Below are positions 51,119-60,250 of a DNA stretch of 64,000 bases, piece after piece. Source of the stretch: Arthrobacter globiformis. GTDB taxonomy: Bacteria; Actinomycetota; Actinomycetes; Actinomycetales; Micrococcaceae. The stretch's first letter is position 1. Every line of letters starts with the position of its first letter. The DNA is taken from assembly GCF_003261175.1 (NCBI RefSeq), contig NZ_QLNP01000104.1, positions 1-64,000 of the forward strand, read 5' to 3'. Under the pieces are notes generated by a model that saw nothing but the letters and a program-made list of their open reading frames with translations, had not been told where the DNA came from and made no database searches. Made by a program: the position numbers and the translations under genes.

Positions 51119-52000
51119 ATGACACACAGCGACGACGTGCGGAAATTCCTGACCTCCCGGCGGGCCAGGATCACGCCCGACGAAGCCGGCTTACCGGTCT
51201 ACGGCGGGAACCGGCGCGTCGCCGGGCTGCGCCGCGAGGAAGTCGCCATGCTCGCCGGAATGAGCATCGATTACTACATCCGCCTGGAGCGCGGAAACCT
51301 CTCCGGCGCCTCGGACAGCGTCATCGAGGCACTCGCCCGGGCCCTGAAGCTCGACGACGCCGAAACGGCCCACCTCTCCGACCTTGCCCGTGCGGCCACC
51401 GCCTCCCCCCGCGTGCGGCGCAAACGCAGCCCCCAGACAGTACGGCCGAGCGTGCAGCGGGTCATAGATGCGATTACGACGGCGCCGGCCTGGGTCCGCA
51501 ACGACCGCGGGGATGTCCTGGCCGCCAACGAACTCGGCCGGGCGCTGTACCTGGACCTGATGGCGGAACAGGTCACCCCGCCGAACAGCGCGCGCTTCAC
51601 CTTCCTGAACCCGAAGGCGCGGAAGTTCTTTGCCGACTGGGAGCGCGCCGCGGACGACATCGTCGCGGTCCTGCGCTCCACCGCGGGGAAGAACCCCTAC
51701 GACAAGGACCTCACGGATCTGATTGGTGAGCTCTCGACCCGCAGCGAGGAGTTCCGCATCCGGTGGGCCCGGCACGACGTGAAGTACCACCGCACCGGCC
51801 GCAAACAGCTCCACCACCCGGTCGTCGGGGACCTGGACCTGAGCTTCGAGGCGCTCGAGCTCCCCGCTGACCCCGGGCTGCGGATCAACGTGTACACGGC
51901 AGAGCCCGGGACCCCGTCCGAGGATGCGCTGAAAGTCCTCGCGAGCTGGGCCGCCACCCAACGGGCAACGGCAGAAATCCCCGTTGAGGAGAAGAAGTAA
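51119..52000 (+). CDS. XRE-family regulator with MmyB-like ligand domain
   Basis: 293 residues from ATG 51119. HTH (RVAGLRREEVAMLAGMSIDYYIRLERGNLSGASDSVIEALARAL) followed by the MmyB-type PAS-like domain (PAWVRNDRGDVLAANELGRALY ... FLNPKARKFFADW). This group in actinobacteria often regulates an adjacent oxidoreductase gene; the divergent aldo/keto reductase 102 bp away is the probable target. Confidence 0.9.
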   Translation: MTHSDDVRKFLTSRRARITPDEAGLPVYGGNRRVAGLRREEVAMLAGMSIDYYIRLERGNLSGASDSVIEALARALKLDDAETAHLSDLARAATASPRVRRKRSPQTVRPSVQRVIDAITTAPAWVRNDRGDVLAANELGRALYLDLMAEQVTPPNSARFTFLNPKARKFFADWERAADDIVAVLRSTAGKNPYDKDLTDLIGELSTRSEEFRIRWARHDVKYHRTGRKQLHHPVVGDLDLSFEALELPADPGLRINVYTAEPGTPSEDALKVLASWAATQRATAEIPVEEKK

Positions 52001-52111
52001 CCGGCCGTCGCTCCAGCCCCGCAGGCCGCCGACTTGTTAGCTACGTCACATTCGTCTATCGTAGTCGGGGGCCACAGCGTGGTGGCCCTTTCTAAATTGG
52101 GGAGAAAATTA

Positions 52112-52471
52112 GTGAACGAGAAGCTGCGGGTGCTGGTCAGCGTTGACCTCGACGGCGCCAAGGCCCAGGTCAAGACCCAGGGTCACGTGACTGTCCAAAG
52201 CATCCAGGGCCTGTACGACGTGATGAAGCGTGCCGACGCGCTGGTCCCGGGGCTGGCACTGGAGCTGGACATGACCCTGGCCGAGGTGGAACCACAGGCC
52301 ATGGAGGAGCTCCGCGGCTGCGCCCGCTCCCATCACCTTCCTCTGCAGGTCGATCCGCTGCAGCGCAACTACCGGTTCAGCATCCTGGCACCGAAACTCC
52401 CCGCACCGAAGATCGCAGCGCCGAAACTGGTAACCCTCCCGGTCGCCGCACCTGTACTGGCAGCCGCCTGA
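52112..52471 (+). CDS. STAS-like protein
   Basis: 119 residues from GTG 52112 with GGGGAG 7 nt upstream. LRVLVSVDLDGAKAQVKTQGHVTVQSIQGLYDVMKRADALVPGLALELDMTLAEVEPQAMEEL resembles a STAS (anti-sigma antagonist) fold by secondary-structure pattern, followed by a Pro/Ala/Lys-rich tail. Conserved phosphorylatable Ser is not evident. Convergent with the VWA gene, whose stop is 2 bp away. Confidence 0.65.
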   Translation: MNEKLRVLVSVDLDGAKAQVKTQGHVTVQSIQGLYDVMKRADALVPGLALELDMTLAEVEPQAMEELRGCARSHHLPLQVDPLQRNYRFSILAPKLPAPKIAAPKLVTLPVAAPVLAAA

Positions 52472-52472
52472 G

Positions 52473-54479
52473 CTAAATACCGGCGGCCCAGTCGTCGTCG
52501 TAATAGCGGCTGCGGAAGTGGGCACGGAGGTACTCCCCCACAACCGCGGCGCCAAGGTCCCCGGTGTCTGGTGCGACCACCCGGCCGTCGATTCTGCGGG
52601 CCAGCCGCCGGACGAACCGTTCAAGACCCGGGTCGTCGCCGAGCCGGAAGAACGTGGCCTGCGTGCCCGCGCGCCCGAGCCGGTCCAGTTCCGCGACCGT
52701 GACGCGGATGGTCTCCGGGTCCGGCGGCCAGCAGAACCACGACTCGCCGTCGCCCAGCAGGTGCGCGGTGGGCTCGCCGTCGGTCACCACCAGCAGGACG
52801 GGCTGCATCGACGGGTGCTGGCGGAAGAACCGGCCGGCCAGCAGCAGGCCGTGGTGCAGGTTGGTTCCCTGCTCGCGAAACGCCGGCAGGGCCGTGAGCT
52901 CGCCGATGTCCATCAACTGCGCGTAGCGGCCGAACGTGATCAGCTGCAGCCGGTCTCCGCGGAACCGGGTGGAGACGAGGTGGTGCAGGGCCAGCGCCGT
53001 GCGTTTCATCGGCACCCATCGCCCCTCGGCGGCCATCGAGAAGGACACGTCGGCCAGCAGGACGACGGCGGCCTGGGTACGCGCCTCCGTCTCCGTCACC
53101 TCGATGTCCCCCACCGCCAGACGCAGGCCGCGGCCCGGATCACCGCCGTCGGCCATGGTGCGCCGGATGGCATTGGTGATGGTGCGGGTGACGTCCCACG
53201 GTTCGGCGTCGCCGAACTCCCACTGCCGGCTGGAGCCGGTCTGCTCGCCGGCGGCCCCGGCGACGCGCGTGTCCCGGCCGCCCTGCCGGCCGGACAGCTG
53301 CTTGGCGGTGTCCCGCAGCAGCGACTTCCCGAGCCGCCGCATGGCCTGGGGCGACAGCCGGAGGTCGCCGTCGGCCCCGCGGCGCAGGTAGCCGCCGTCC
53401 TGCATCGCCCGCTCGATCTCCGCGAGGGTCCGGGCCGTCACGGCGGCGTTCTGCCCGAGCTGGCGGGCCAGGGCGTCCAGGTCCAGGTCGTCGAGGGTGG
53501 ATCCGTTGTAGTGCTGGGAGAGCTGTTCGGACAGCTCGTCGAGTTCGGCGATGTCCTGCAGCACGCCGGTGCCGTCACCCAGCCCGAGTCCTTCCTGGCC
53601 CCCGAACCGTTCGGAGCCGCTCCAGTCCTCACCGGGGCGCAGGGCCCGCAGGCTGTCGTCGAGCTGGTTGAGCTGGGCCATGAGGTCGGCCGAGCCGAAC
53701 GCCTGGGCGGACAGCCGCATCAGCTCTTCGCGCTGCTCCGGGGACATCGATTGCAGCATCCGCTGGGCCGCGGCGGCGCGCTTGGCGAGGGCGTCCACCA
53801 GCTCCTCGACGGACTGCGGATTCTCCGGGAAGTAGTCACCGTGTTTGGCCATGAACTCCCGGAAATCCGCATCCGTGTCCTCGCCGCGGCGGTGCTTGCC
53901 GAGCAGTTTGTTGAGGTCACGCAGCATCTCGCTCACTGCTTCGCGGTCCTTGTCGGTGGCGTTCTCCAGCGCCTGCTTCATGCCGGCGAACCGCTGGTCA
54001 AGGACTTCGCGGCCGAGCAGGTCCTTGATCCTTTCGTAGGCTTCCCGGGCGCTGCTCGACTGCCAGTCGTAGGATGCGAGCTCGTTGACCGCGGCCGCCG
54101 TGGACTGCGGGAGGTTCTGCAGCTGCATCTCGCGGAAGGCGCGGTCGTTGTTGTCCATCATGGCGTCGCGGGCGAGCTGTTTGCGCTCCTCTAGGACGGC
54201 AGTGTCCAGCAGCTTCCTGACCTCGTTAAGGGTGCCGTCCAGCTTATGGCGGCCCAGCAGTTCACTCCGCCGCTGCTGGACCCGGCGGGCCAGGTTGTCG
54301 AGCCCGTCGCGGTTCCGGCCGCCGCGCCGCAGGAACTCCTGCAGGGCATGCCGCGGCGAGTAGCCTTCCATGACGTCCTCGGCGATGGCTTCCAGCGCCT
54401 CCGCCAGGTCAACCGGCGGGGCAAGCGGATCCGGACCTCCGGCGTACCGGCCATACCTGGACCGGTTGTGCAGGGTCAT
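52473..54479 (-). CDS. VWA-domain protein (magnesium chelatase D-like)
   Basis: 668 residues. N-terminal long helical part rich in Asp, Glu, Arg; C-terminal VWA domain with MIDAS motif D477-x-S479-x-S481 (LADVSFSMAAEG), T539 and D567 (VVTDGE). Forms a partner pair with the upstream MoxR-type AAA gene on the same strand (44 bp apart), like Mg-chelatase BchD/BchI or other MoxR/VWA chaperone pairs. No tetrapyrrole genes nearby, so the target protein is unknown. Confidence 0.87.
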   Translation of the reverse strand: MTLHNRSRYGRYAGGPDPLAPPVDLAEALEAIAEDVMEGYSPRHALQEFLRRGGRNRDGLDNLARRVQQRRSELLGRHKLDGTLNEVRKLLDTAVLEERKQLARDAMMDNNDRAFREMQLQNLPQSTAAAVNELASYDWQSSSAREAYERIKDLLGREVLDQRFAGMKQALENATDKDREAVSEMLRDLNKLLGKHRRGEDTDADFREFMAKHGDYFPENPQSVEELVDALAKRAAAAQRMLQSMSPEQREELMRLSAQAFGSADLMAQLNQLDDSLRALRPGEDWSGSERFGGQEGLGLGDGTGVLQDIAELDELSEQLSQHYNGSTLDDLDLDALARQLGQNAAVTARTLAEIERAMQDGGYLRRGADGDLRLSPQAMRRLGKSLLRDTAKQLSGRQGGRDTRVAGAAGEQTGSSRQWEFGDAEPWDVTRTITNAIRRTMADGGDPGRGLRLAVGDIEVTETEARTQAAVVLLADVSFSMAAEGRWVPMKRTALALHHLVSTRFRGDRLQLITFGRYAQLMDIGELTALPAFREQGTNLHHGLLLAGRFFRQHPSMQPVLLVVTDGEPTAHLLGDGESWFCWPPDPETIRVTVAELDRLGRAGTQATFFRLGDDPGLERFVRRLARRIDGRVVAPDTGDLGAAVVGEYLRAHFRSRYYDDDWAAGI

Positions 54480-54523
54480 GATGCCTCCTGTACTCGCTAA
54501 TCTGCACCCGGCAGAAACTGTAC

Positions 54524-55924
54524 TTAGCCGTAGACCGTTGCCTCGTCGTCGGACTCCTTGGAGATCCGCCGGGCGAGGTAGAGGCCTTCCAGCGCAAGTT
54601 CGACGGCGGCGGCGCGCTGCCCGTCGTTTTTCGCGCCCAGGCGCTCACTGATTTTGTCGTAGAGACTTGACCCGTTCCCGGACCCGTTGAGCGACGGGAG
54701 ATTCTCCAGGAACTCTCGCGCCGTGACCTGGTCACCGGTGGTCACGGTGGTGTGGCCGTCGAGCGCGGCCACGAGCGGGCCCATCTCGATCCCCTTGAAA
54801 TGCGCCCGCACGGCTTCAGCCGTGGCTGTGCGCAGCAGGTGGTCGAGGATGCCCTGTTCGCGCCCTTCCTCGCCCGACTCAAACTCGATCTTGCCCGTGA
54901 GGACCTCGACGGCGGTCTCCAGGTCGATGATGCGTGCGACAGCCTGGTCCTCCCCGCGCACGCTGGCCCGGCGCAGGGCCGCAGCGGCGACGGTCTCGGC
55001 GCCCGCGATGCCGAAGCGGGCGGAAACGCCGGAGGTCTGGTTGATGGCCGGGGACTGCCGCAGCGCCCGGGTGTAACGGGCGAGGATCTCGAGGATGACG
55101 GGCGGGACGTCGGCCACCAGCTTCCCCTCCTGCCGGATGACGGAGACCTCGTCATCCAGCTCAATCGGGTAGTGGGTGCGGATCTCGGCGCCGAAGCGGT
55201 CCTTCAGGGGTGTGATGATCCGGCCGCGGTTGGTGTAGTCCTCGGGGTTGGCTGACGCGACGACCAGCACGTCCAGCGGAAGCCGCAGCACGTATCCGCG
55301 GATCTGGATGTCGCGTTCCTCCATCACGTTAAGCATTGACACCTGGATCCGCTCGGCAAGGTCGGGCAGCTCGTTGATGGCGATGATGCCCCGGTTGGAG
55401 CGCGGGACCAGTCCGTAGTGGATGGTTTCGGGGTCCCCGAGCCGGCGTCCTTCGGCAACCCGCATCGGGTCGACGTCGCCAATGAGGTCGGCGACGGAGG
55501 TGTCCGGCGTCGCGAGCTTCTCGACGTAGCGCTCCGAGCGGTGGCGCCAGGCCACCCGCATCCGGTCCCCTTCGGTGAGGGCACGGGCGCGGGACTGCTC
55601 GGTGATCGGGTCGTACGGGTGCTCGTTGAGTTCCGAGTCCTCGATCACCGGCGACCACTCGTCCAGCAGACCGGCCAGGGTGCGGAGCAGCCGGGTCTTG
55701 CCCTGCCCGCGTTCGCCGAGGAGGACGACGTCGTGCCCGGCGATCAGCGCGCGCTCAAGCTGGGGAAGGACGGTCCGACTGAACCCGTATAGTCCGGGCC
55801 ATGGATCGAGCCCGGCGGCGAGCGCCGCGATCAGGTTGTCGCGGATTTCGTGGCGCAGGTCCTTGTGGACATGGCCCGATGCACGCAGTTCGCCAACGGT
55901 GAAGATATCTGGACGATCACTCAC
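54524..55924 (-). CDS. MoxR-type AAA+ ATPase (magnesium chelatase I-like)
   Basis: 466 residues. Walker A GERGQGKT (70-77), Walker B region GIIAINELPDL (180s) with N-E in place of the usual D-E, sensor segments VVASANPEDYTNRGRIITPLKDRFG with the arginine finger-like R. Opens with an extra helical domain. Acts with the VWA partner to remodel proteins or insert metal. Start 55924 precedes the window's MSMEG_4193-type gene divergently. Confidence 0.88.
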   Translation of the reverse strand: MSDRPDIFTVGELRASGHVHKDLRHEIRDNLIAALAAGLDPWPGLYGFSRTVLPQLERALIAGHDVVLLGERGQGKTRLLRTLAGLLDEWSPVIEDSELNEHPYDPITEQSRARALTEGDRMRVAWRHRSERYVEKLATPDTSVADLIGDVDPMRVAEGRRLGDPETIHYGLVPRSNRGIIAINELPDLAERIQVSMLNVMEERDIQIRGYVLRLPLDVLVVASANPEDYTNRGRIITPLKDRFGAEIRTHYPIELDDEVSVIRQEGKLVADVPPVILEILARYTRALRQSPAINQTSGVSARFGIAGAETVAAAALRRASVRGEDQAVARIIDLETAVEVLTGKIEFESGEEGREQGILDHLLRTATAEAVRAHFKGIEMGPLVAALDGHTTVTTGDQVTAREFLENLPSLNGSGNGSSLYDKISERLGAKNDGQRAAAVELALEGLYLARRISKESDDEATVYG

Positions 55925-56058
55925 CCCTCTACGTTAGTCCTCGACTGTGCGGGGAATCGAGAGATTCCCTCCGATTCCTACCCGCCAGAACGATAGCGCT
56001 CCGCGGCCCCCCACCCTCGCAAGCTCGGGCGGGGTCCCCTGCCGCTACGCTTATTGCT

Positions 56059-56709
56059 GTGACCGCAGAATCACCGCCGTCGAAACCGGAAAGCACGCTT
56101 CTCCTTCTGGTGCGCCACGGGGAAACGCCCACCACCGGCATGGTGCTGCCCGGGCGGACGCCGGGACTGCATCTTTCCGACCGGGGCCGGGCCCAGGCCG
56201 AACGGGTGGCGGAACGGCTCGCGGGCCTTAAGGTCGACGCCGTCTACTCCTCGCCGTTGGAGCGCACCTGCGAGACGGCGGAACCCACGGCGGCCGCTGT
56301 GGGACTGGCGGTGCGCGAGGAGCCCGGTCTGCTCGAATGCGACTTCGGTGAGTGGACTGCCGTCGCCCTCGCCGAACTGTCCGGCCTGCCGGAATGGCAG
56401 ACGGTGCAGCAGAACCCCTCGGCCTTCCGCTTCCCCGACGGTGAGAGCTTCACGGAGATGCAGGCGCGGATCGTGGGGGCGCTCGAGGGGCTGGGGACAG
56501 CACACGCCGGGGGCGTCGTCGTCTGCTTTTCCCACGCCGACCCGATCAAGGCGGCAGTGGCCCACGCCCTGGGCACGGATCTTGACCACTTTCAGCGGAT
56601 TGTCATCAGCCCGGGGTCCGTCTCGGCCATCTCTTACGCAGACGGCCAGGCGCCTGCCGTGCACATGGTGAATTCGACGTCGGAACCGCTGAGCGGGCTG
56701 CGGGCGTGA
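56059..56709 (+). CDS. MSMEG_4193-family histidine phosphatase
   Basis: 216 residues from GTG 56059. Catalytic RHGE (H20) in LLLVRHGETPT, second His in CFSHADPIKAAVAHALG, and SSPLERTCETA. Phosphoglycerate-mutase-like fold; the MSMEG_4193 branch is conserved in actinobacteria. A TACGCT -10-like element lies right before the GTG, so the mRNA may be leaderless. It is followed 18 bp later by the SCO1664 gene. Confidence 0.87.
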   Translation: MTAESPPSKPESTLLLLVRHGETPTTGMVLPGRTPGLHLSDRGRAQAERVAERLAGLKVDAVYSSPLERTCETAEPTAAAVGLAVREEPGLLECDFGEWTAVALAELSGLPEWQTVQQNPSAFRFPDGESFTEMQARIVGALEGLGTAHAGGVVVCFSHADPIKAAVAHALGTDLDHFQRIVISPGSVSAISYADGQAPAVHMVNSTSEPLSGLRA

Positions 56710-56727
56710 AGGTCATGGTGCCGTGAC

Positions 56728-57435
56728 ATGGCTGTGTGTGGACGCGAGCTGACGCTCCTGAACGAGGGCCAGGTCGAGCTGCTGGGCCGCATCCCTCGCA
56801 GCAGCAACGAGACGTTCCTTGTGGAGATTTCCGGCGCGGACGGCTCCGGCTTTGCGGTCTACAAGCCGGAAGCGGGAGAACGGCCGCTGTCCGATTTTGA
56901 GCCCGGGCTGTACCGGCGGGAGCGCGCGGCGTACCTGCTCAGCGAGTCCTTGGGCTGGGGATTCGTGCCGACGACCGTGATCCGCGAGGAGGCACCCTTG
57001 GGAGTCGGGTCGCTGCAGTGGTTCATCGACTGCGACTTCGGCGAGCATTACTTCACGCTGTACGCCGACATCCCGGAGACGCACCCGGACCTGGCACGGA
57101 TCGCACTGTTCGACTACGTCGCCAACAACACGGACCGCAAAAGCGGGCACGTGCTGCGCGGCGACGACGGCCGGGTGTGGGGCATCGACCACGGGCTGTG
57201 CTTCTCGGCAATCTTCAAACTGCGCACCGTGATCTGGGACTTCGCGGGCGACCCCATCCCGGAGGCCCTGCTCGAGGACATCGCTCCGCTCGCCGAGTCC
57301 GTGCCCGACGACGTGGCCGAACTCCTCGACGGCTCGGAGGTCACCGCCCTGCAACGCCGCGTGCGGCGCCTGCTGCATGAGCCCGTGCTGCCAGTGGACC
57401 GCACCGGCATGCGGTACCCGTGGCCGCTGGTGTAG
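56728..57435 (+). CDS. SCO1664-family protein
   Basis: 235 residues. Kinase-like (PI3/PI4-kinase-related) fold: FAVYKPEAGERPLSDFEPGLYRRERAAYLLSE, GVGSLQWFIDCDFGEHYF, FDYVANNTDRKSGHVLR and WGIDHGLCF with catalytic-type D residues. In other actinobacteria this gene usually travels with MSMEG_4193 and a DUF3090 gene; the DUF3090 gene is not in between here. Role unknown. Confidence 0.85.
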   Translation: MAVCGRELTLLNEGQVELLGRIPRSSNETFLVEISGADGSGFAVYKPEAGERPLSDFEPGLYRRERAAYLLSESLGWGFVPTTVIREEAPLGVGSLQWFIDCDFGEHYFTLYADIPETHPDLARIALFDYVANNTDRKSGHVLRGDDGRVWGIDHGLCFSAIFKLRTVIWDFAGDPIPEALLEDIAPLAESVPDDVAELLDGSEVTALQRRVRRLLHEPVLPVDRTGMRYPWPLV

Positions 57436-57486
57436 GCGAGTGTTTGCTGCAGGAAGCTCTGGGCCCGTGCAGCCTTAGGTGCATTT

Positions 57487-58500
57487 TCAGATGGTGAGCA
57501 CTACCTTGCCGGACACCTGGCCGTTTTCCAGGAAACGGATCGCGTCCTGAGCCTCAGCCAGCGGAAAGGTCCGGTCGAGGGCTGGCGCAATTTTGCCGGC
57601 CTCGATGAGCGGGGCAAGGTCCTGCAGTTCGGGGGCGCGGACGAGGCCGAGGAACGTGGTCAGCCGTTGGCTGATGAAGGGTGACAGCGCCAGGGCGCCG
57701 AGTTGGCGGTGCAGGCCTCCGGTCAGCTTCCCGCCGCCCTCACCGCCGGTGATGACCGCGGTTCCAGTACGGGTTAGGGCGCGGCGCAGGCGGGAGATTG
57801 ATGGGTTTCCGGCGATGTCCAGGATGAGGTCGTACGGGCCGGCGTCTGCGAAGTCCTCACGCGTGTAATCGATGACGTGGTCGGCGCCGAGGGTACGGAC
57901 AAACTCGACCTTGCCGGTACTGCAGGCTCCGATGACCTGGGCACCGTAGGCTTTGGCCAGCTGGACCGCGTAGCTGCCGACGCCGCCGGACGCTCCGGTG
58001 ACAAGCACCTTCTGCCCCTCCCGGATCTTCCCGGCGCGCAGGCCCAGGAGAGCAGTGACCGCGGAGACCGGCACCGCCGCGGCCTGCTCGAAGGAGAGGG
58101 CGCGGGGCTTCGCGGCCAGTTTGGTCTCGGACGCAATAGCGTATTCCGCGTAGGAGCCGCGGCCGCTGCCGTACACCGCGTCGCCGACGGCGAACCGCGT
58201 GACGTCGGGACCTACGGCTTCTACTGTCCCCGCGAGATCCAGGCCCAGAACAGGGTCCTTCGGTTTCCGGACTCCGAATGCCAAACGGCCGAGGTAAGGC
58301 AGACCGGTCATCAAGTGCCAGACTCCGCGGTCGACGCCGGCAGCCCTGACGCGGATGAGCACGTCGTCGCCTTTGACAAGAGGGCGGGGCACCCGATCCA
58401 GGCGCAGCACCTCCGGCCCTCCGTAGGTTTCCCGAACGACAGCGCGCATGTCGTCCACCGTCCCGGTGCCCTTTCGTTGAGGATGCTCCTGCGTTTTCAT
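57487..58500 (-). CDS. NAD(P)-dependent quinone-oxidoreductase-like medium-chain dehydrogenase
   Basis: 337 residues from ATG 58500 (AAAGGA 5 nt upstream). GroES-like N-terminus (VLIRVRAAGVDRGVWHLMTG), GDAVYGSG, and Rossmann VLVTGASGGVGSYAVQLAKAYGAQVIG. The zinc-binding cysteines and the GHE motif are absent, so it is a zinc-free quinone/enoyl reductase type. Controlled by the divergent TetR, perhaps for detoxification of an enone or quinone. Confidence 0.9.
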   Translation of the reverse strand: MKTQEHPQRKGTGTVDDMRAVVRETYGGPEVLRLDRVPRPLVKGDDVLIRVRAAGVDRGVWHLMTGLPYLGRLAFGVRKPKDPVLGLDLAGTVEAVGPDVTRFAVGDAVYGSGRGSYAEYAIASETKLAAKPRALSFEQAAAVPVSAVTALLGLRAGKIREGQKVLVTGASGGVGSYAVQLAKAYGAQVIGACSTGKVEFVRTLGADHVIDYTREDFADAGPYDLILDIAGNPSISRLRRALTRTGTAVITGGEGGGKLTGGLHRQLGALALSPFISQRLTTFLGLVRAPELQDLAPLIEAGKIAPALDRTFPLAEAQDAIRFLENGQVSGKVVLTI

Positions 58501-58530
58501 AACGTTCCTTTCTGTTCTTGCAGGGAGTGT

Positions 58531-58569
58531 TTCGTACAATGTACGAACAGGGTATCGTACGGCGTACGG
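58531..58569. promoter_or_regulatory. Two TetR operators between QOR and TetR genes
   Basis: TTCGTACAATGTACGAA (58531-58547, perfect 7-bp arms) and TCGTACGGCGTACGG (58555-58569, one arm mismatch), centres 23 bp apart. Both share CGTAC-N3-GTACG. They lie between the divergent genes, 31-69 bp from the QOR start. Confidence 0.7.
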
Positions 58570-58596
58570 AAGCGGAAGGGCTGGGAGGAGCAAATA

Positions 58597-59259
58597 ATGA
58601 AGGACGCAGGCGCGGGCGGCAGGGACCGGCCGGGGCTCAGCCGGGAGAAAGTACTGCGGAAGGCTCTGGAGTTGGCGGACAGGGACGGTATTGCTGCCCT
58701 GTCGATACGTGCGCTCGCCCAGGGGATGGGCACCAAACCGATGACGCTCTACTACTACGTGGCCAACAAGGACCAGATCCTTGACGGCCTCGTGGACCTC
58801 GTCTTCACCGAGATCGACACGCCGGAGGCCGGAGGTGAGTGGAAGGAACAGATGCGACGACGGGCCCACTCGGCGCGGGAAGCGCTGCGCCGTCATCCAT
58901 GGGCGGTCGGACTGCTCGAATCCCGCAAAGCCCCCGGCCCGGCAACGCTAAAGCACCACGAGGCAACCCTGGGAACACTGCGCGCAGCGGGCTTCACCGT
59001 CCAACAGACCGCCCGGGCGTACTCGCTACTGGACAGCTACATCTACGGGTTCGCCCTCCAGGAAGCCGCACTGCCCATAGCAGGGCACGAGCCGATGGCG
59101 GAGGTGGCCGGTCCCATCATGGAACGGTTCGCGACCGGTGAATACCCGCACATGGTCGAGATCGCCACGCAGGTTGTCATGCAGCCCGGCTACGACTACG
59201 GCAACGAGTTCGCCTACGGGCTGGAGTTGATCCTCAGCGCGCTGGAACCGGCTCAGTAG
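58597..59259 (+). CDS. TetR-family regulator
   Basis: 220 residues from ATG 58597 (GGGAGGAG 6 nt upstream). HTH: REKVLRKALELADRDGIAALSIRALAQGMGTKPMTLYYYVANKDQILDGLVDLVF, with TetR_C_1-like C-terminal domain. Divergent from the quinone oxidoreductase gene; the shared palindromes indicate control of both. Confidence 0.92.
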   Translation: MKDAGAGGRDRPGLSREKVLRKALELADRDGIAALSIRALAQGMGTKPMTLYYYVANKDQILDGLVDLVFTEIDTPEAGGEWKEQMRRRAHSAREALRRHPWAVGLLESRKAPGPATLKHHEATLGTLRAAGFTVQQTARAYSLLDSYIYGFALQEAALPIAGHEPMAEVAGPIMERFATGEYPHMVEIATQVVMQPGYDYGNEFAYGLELILSALEPAQ

Positions 59260-59281
59260 CCTAGTGAACCCGGGCCGCCGA

Positions 59282-60250
59282 TCAGGAACTGTAGTGCTCG
59301 GTCAGCCTCGCCAGGCCCTCGTCCAGCGAGACGGCAGGCGTCCAGTTGAGGAGTTCCTGGGTCTCGCGCTGGTCGAACCAGTGGGCGGTGGAGAGCTGCT
59401 CAGCAAGGAACCTGGTCATCGGCGGCTCATCTTTCCGGCCGGCCCACGTCCAGAGCTTCTCCACCACCGCTCCCGCCGCCCGTGCCACCCCGCCCGGCAC
59501 ACTCCACGACGGCGCGGGCACGCCCCCCGCCGCGCAGATACCGGCCAGCAGCTCGCCTACCGGGCGGGGCTCGCCGTTGCTGACGACGAGCGCCCGGCCG
59601 TGGATGTTCTCCATGCGGTGCAACGCGGCGACGATGGCCGATGCGGCGTTGTCCACATAGGTGGTGTCGATCAGCGCCGCCCCGGCGTCGAGCAGCGGCA
59701 GCCGGCCGCGGCCGGCGCGTGCCAGGACCCGTTCCACCAACTGCGTGTCACCCGGGCCCCAGACGATGTGGGGGCGCACAGCCGCGACCCGAAATTCCGG
59801 AGCGTCCTCTGCCAGGGCCAGCAGTTCCGCCTCGGCCTTGGTGCGGGAGTAGTCACCGTGCGCACGTTCCGGGTCAGCCGGCTCCGCGCCCAGCCCGGCG
59901 ATGGCGGCGCCGGAGTTGGCCACGGACGGGGAGGACACGAACACCACATCCCGCACCCCTGCTTCGCGGGCGGCCCGGAGCAGGCGGCGCGTGCCTTCGA
60001 CGTTCACCTCGTCGAATTCCGCGGCACGGCCTGTAAAAGAGACTTTCGCGGCCAGGTGGATGACGGCCTCGGCGCCTGCTACCGCGCGATGGACGGCGTC
60101 ATCGTCCGTGACGGACCCGCAGAAGTCCGCAGCGCCGTCGACTCCTGAGGGGCGCCGCTGGAACGTGGCGACCTCGTGGCCCTGGCGCACCAGCAGCCGG
60201 GTCACCTCCCGCCCGAGCAGCCCGCTTGCGCCGGTGACGAGGACCCTCAT
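59282..60250 (-). CDS. oleD: OleD, 2-alkyl-3-ketoalkanoate reductase
   Basis: 322 residues, extended SDR. TGASGLLG (6-13), HLAAKVSF, S in VFVSSPSVAN, Y-x3-K in DYSRTK. In olefin synthesis OleD reduces the 2-alkyl-3-ketoacid made by OleA to the beta-hydroxyacid with NADPH. Start overlaps the oleBC stop by 4 bp; order oleA-oleBC-oleD in one operon supports the assignment over other 3-beta-HSD-like enzymes. Confidence 0.9.
   Translation of the reverse strand: MRVLVTGASGLLGREVTRLLVRQGHEVATFQRRPSGVDGAADFCGSVTDDDAVHRAVAGAEAVIHLAAKVSFTGRAAEFDEVNVEGTRRLLRAAREAGVRDVVFVSSPSVANSGAAIAGLGAEPADPERAHGDYSRTKAEAELLALAEDAPEFRVAAVRPHIVWGPGDTQLVERVLARAGRGRLPLLDAGAALIDTTYVDNAASAIVAALHRMENIHGRALVVSNGEPRPVGELLAGICAAGGVPAPSWSVPGGVARAAGAVVEKLWTWAGRKDEPPMTRFLAEQLSTAHWFDQRETQELLNWTPAVSLDEGLARLTEHYSS

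Noticed and set aside
52518-54194. 558-codon open frame on the plus strand
   Set aside because: Shadow of the VWA gene; low-complexity composition and no family.
57446-57473. GCTGCA / TGCAGC hairpin between SCO1664 and quinone oxidoreductase genes
   Set aside because: Stem of only 6 bp with a 16-nt loop and no T-run; too weak to call a terminator.
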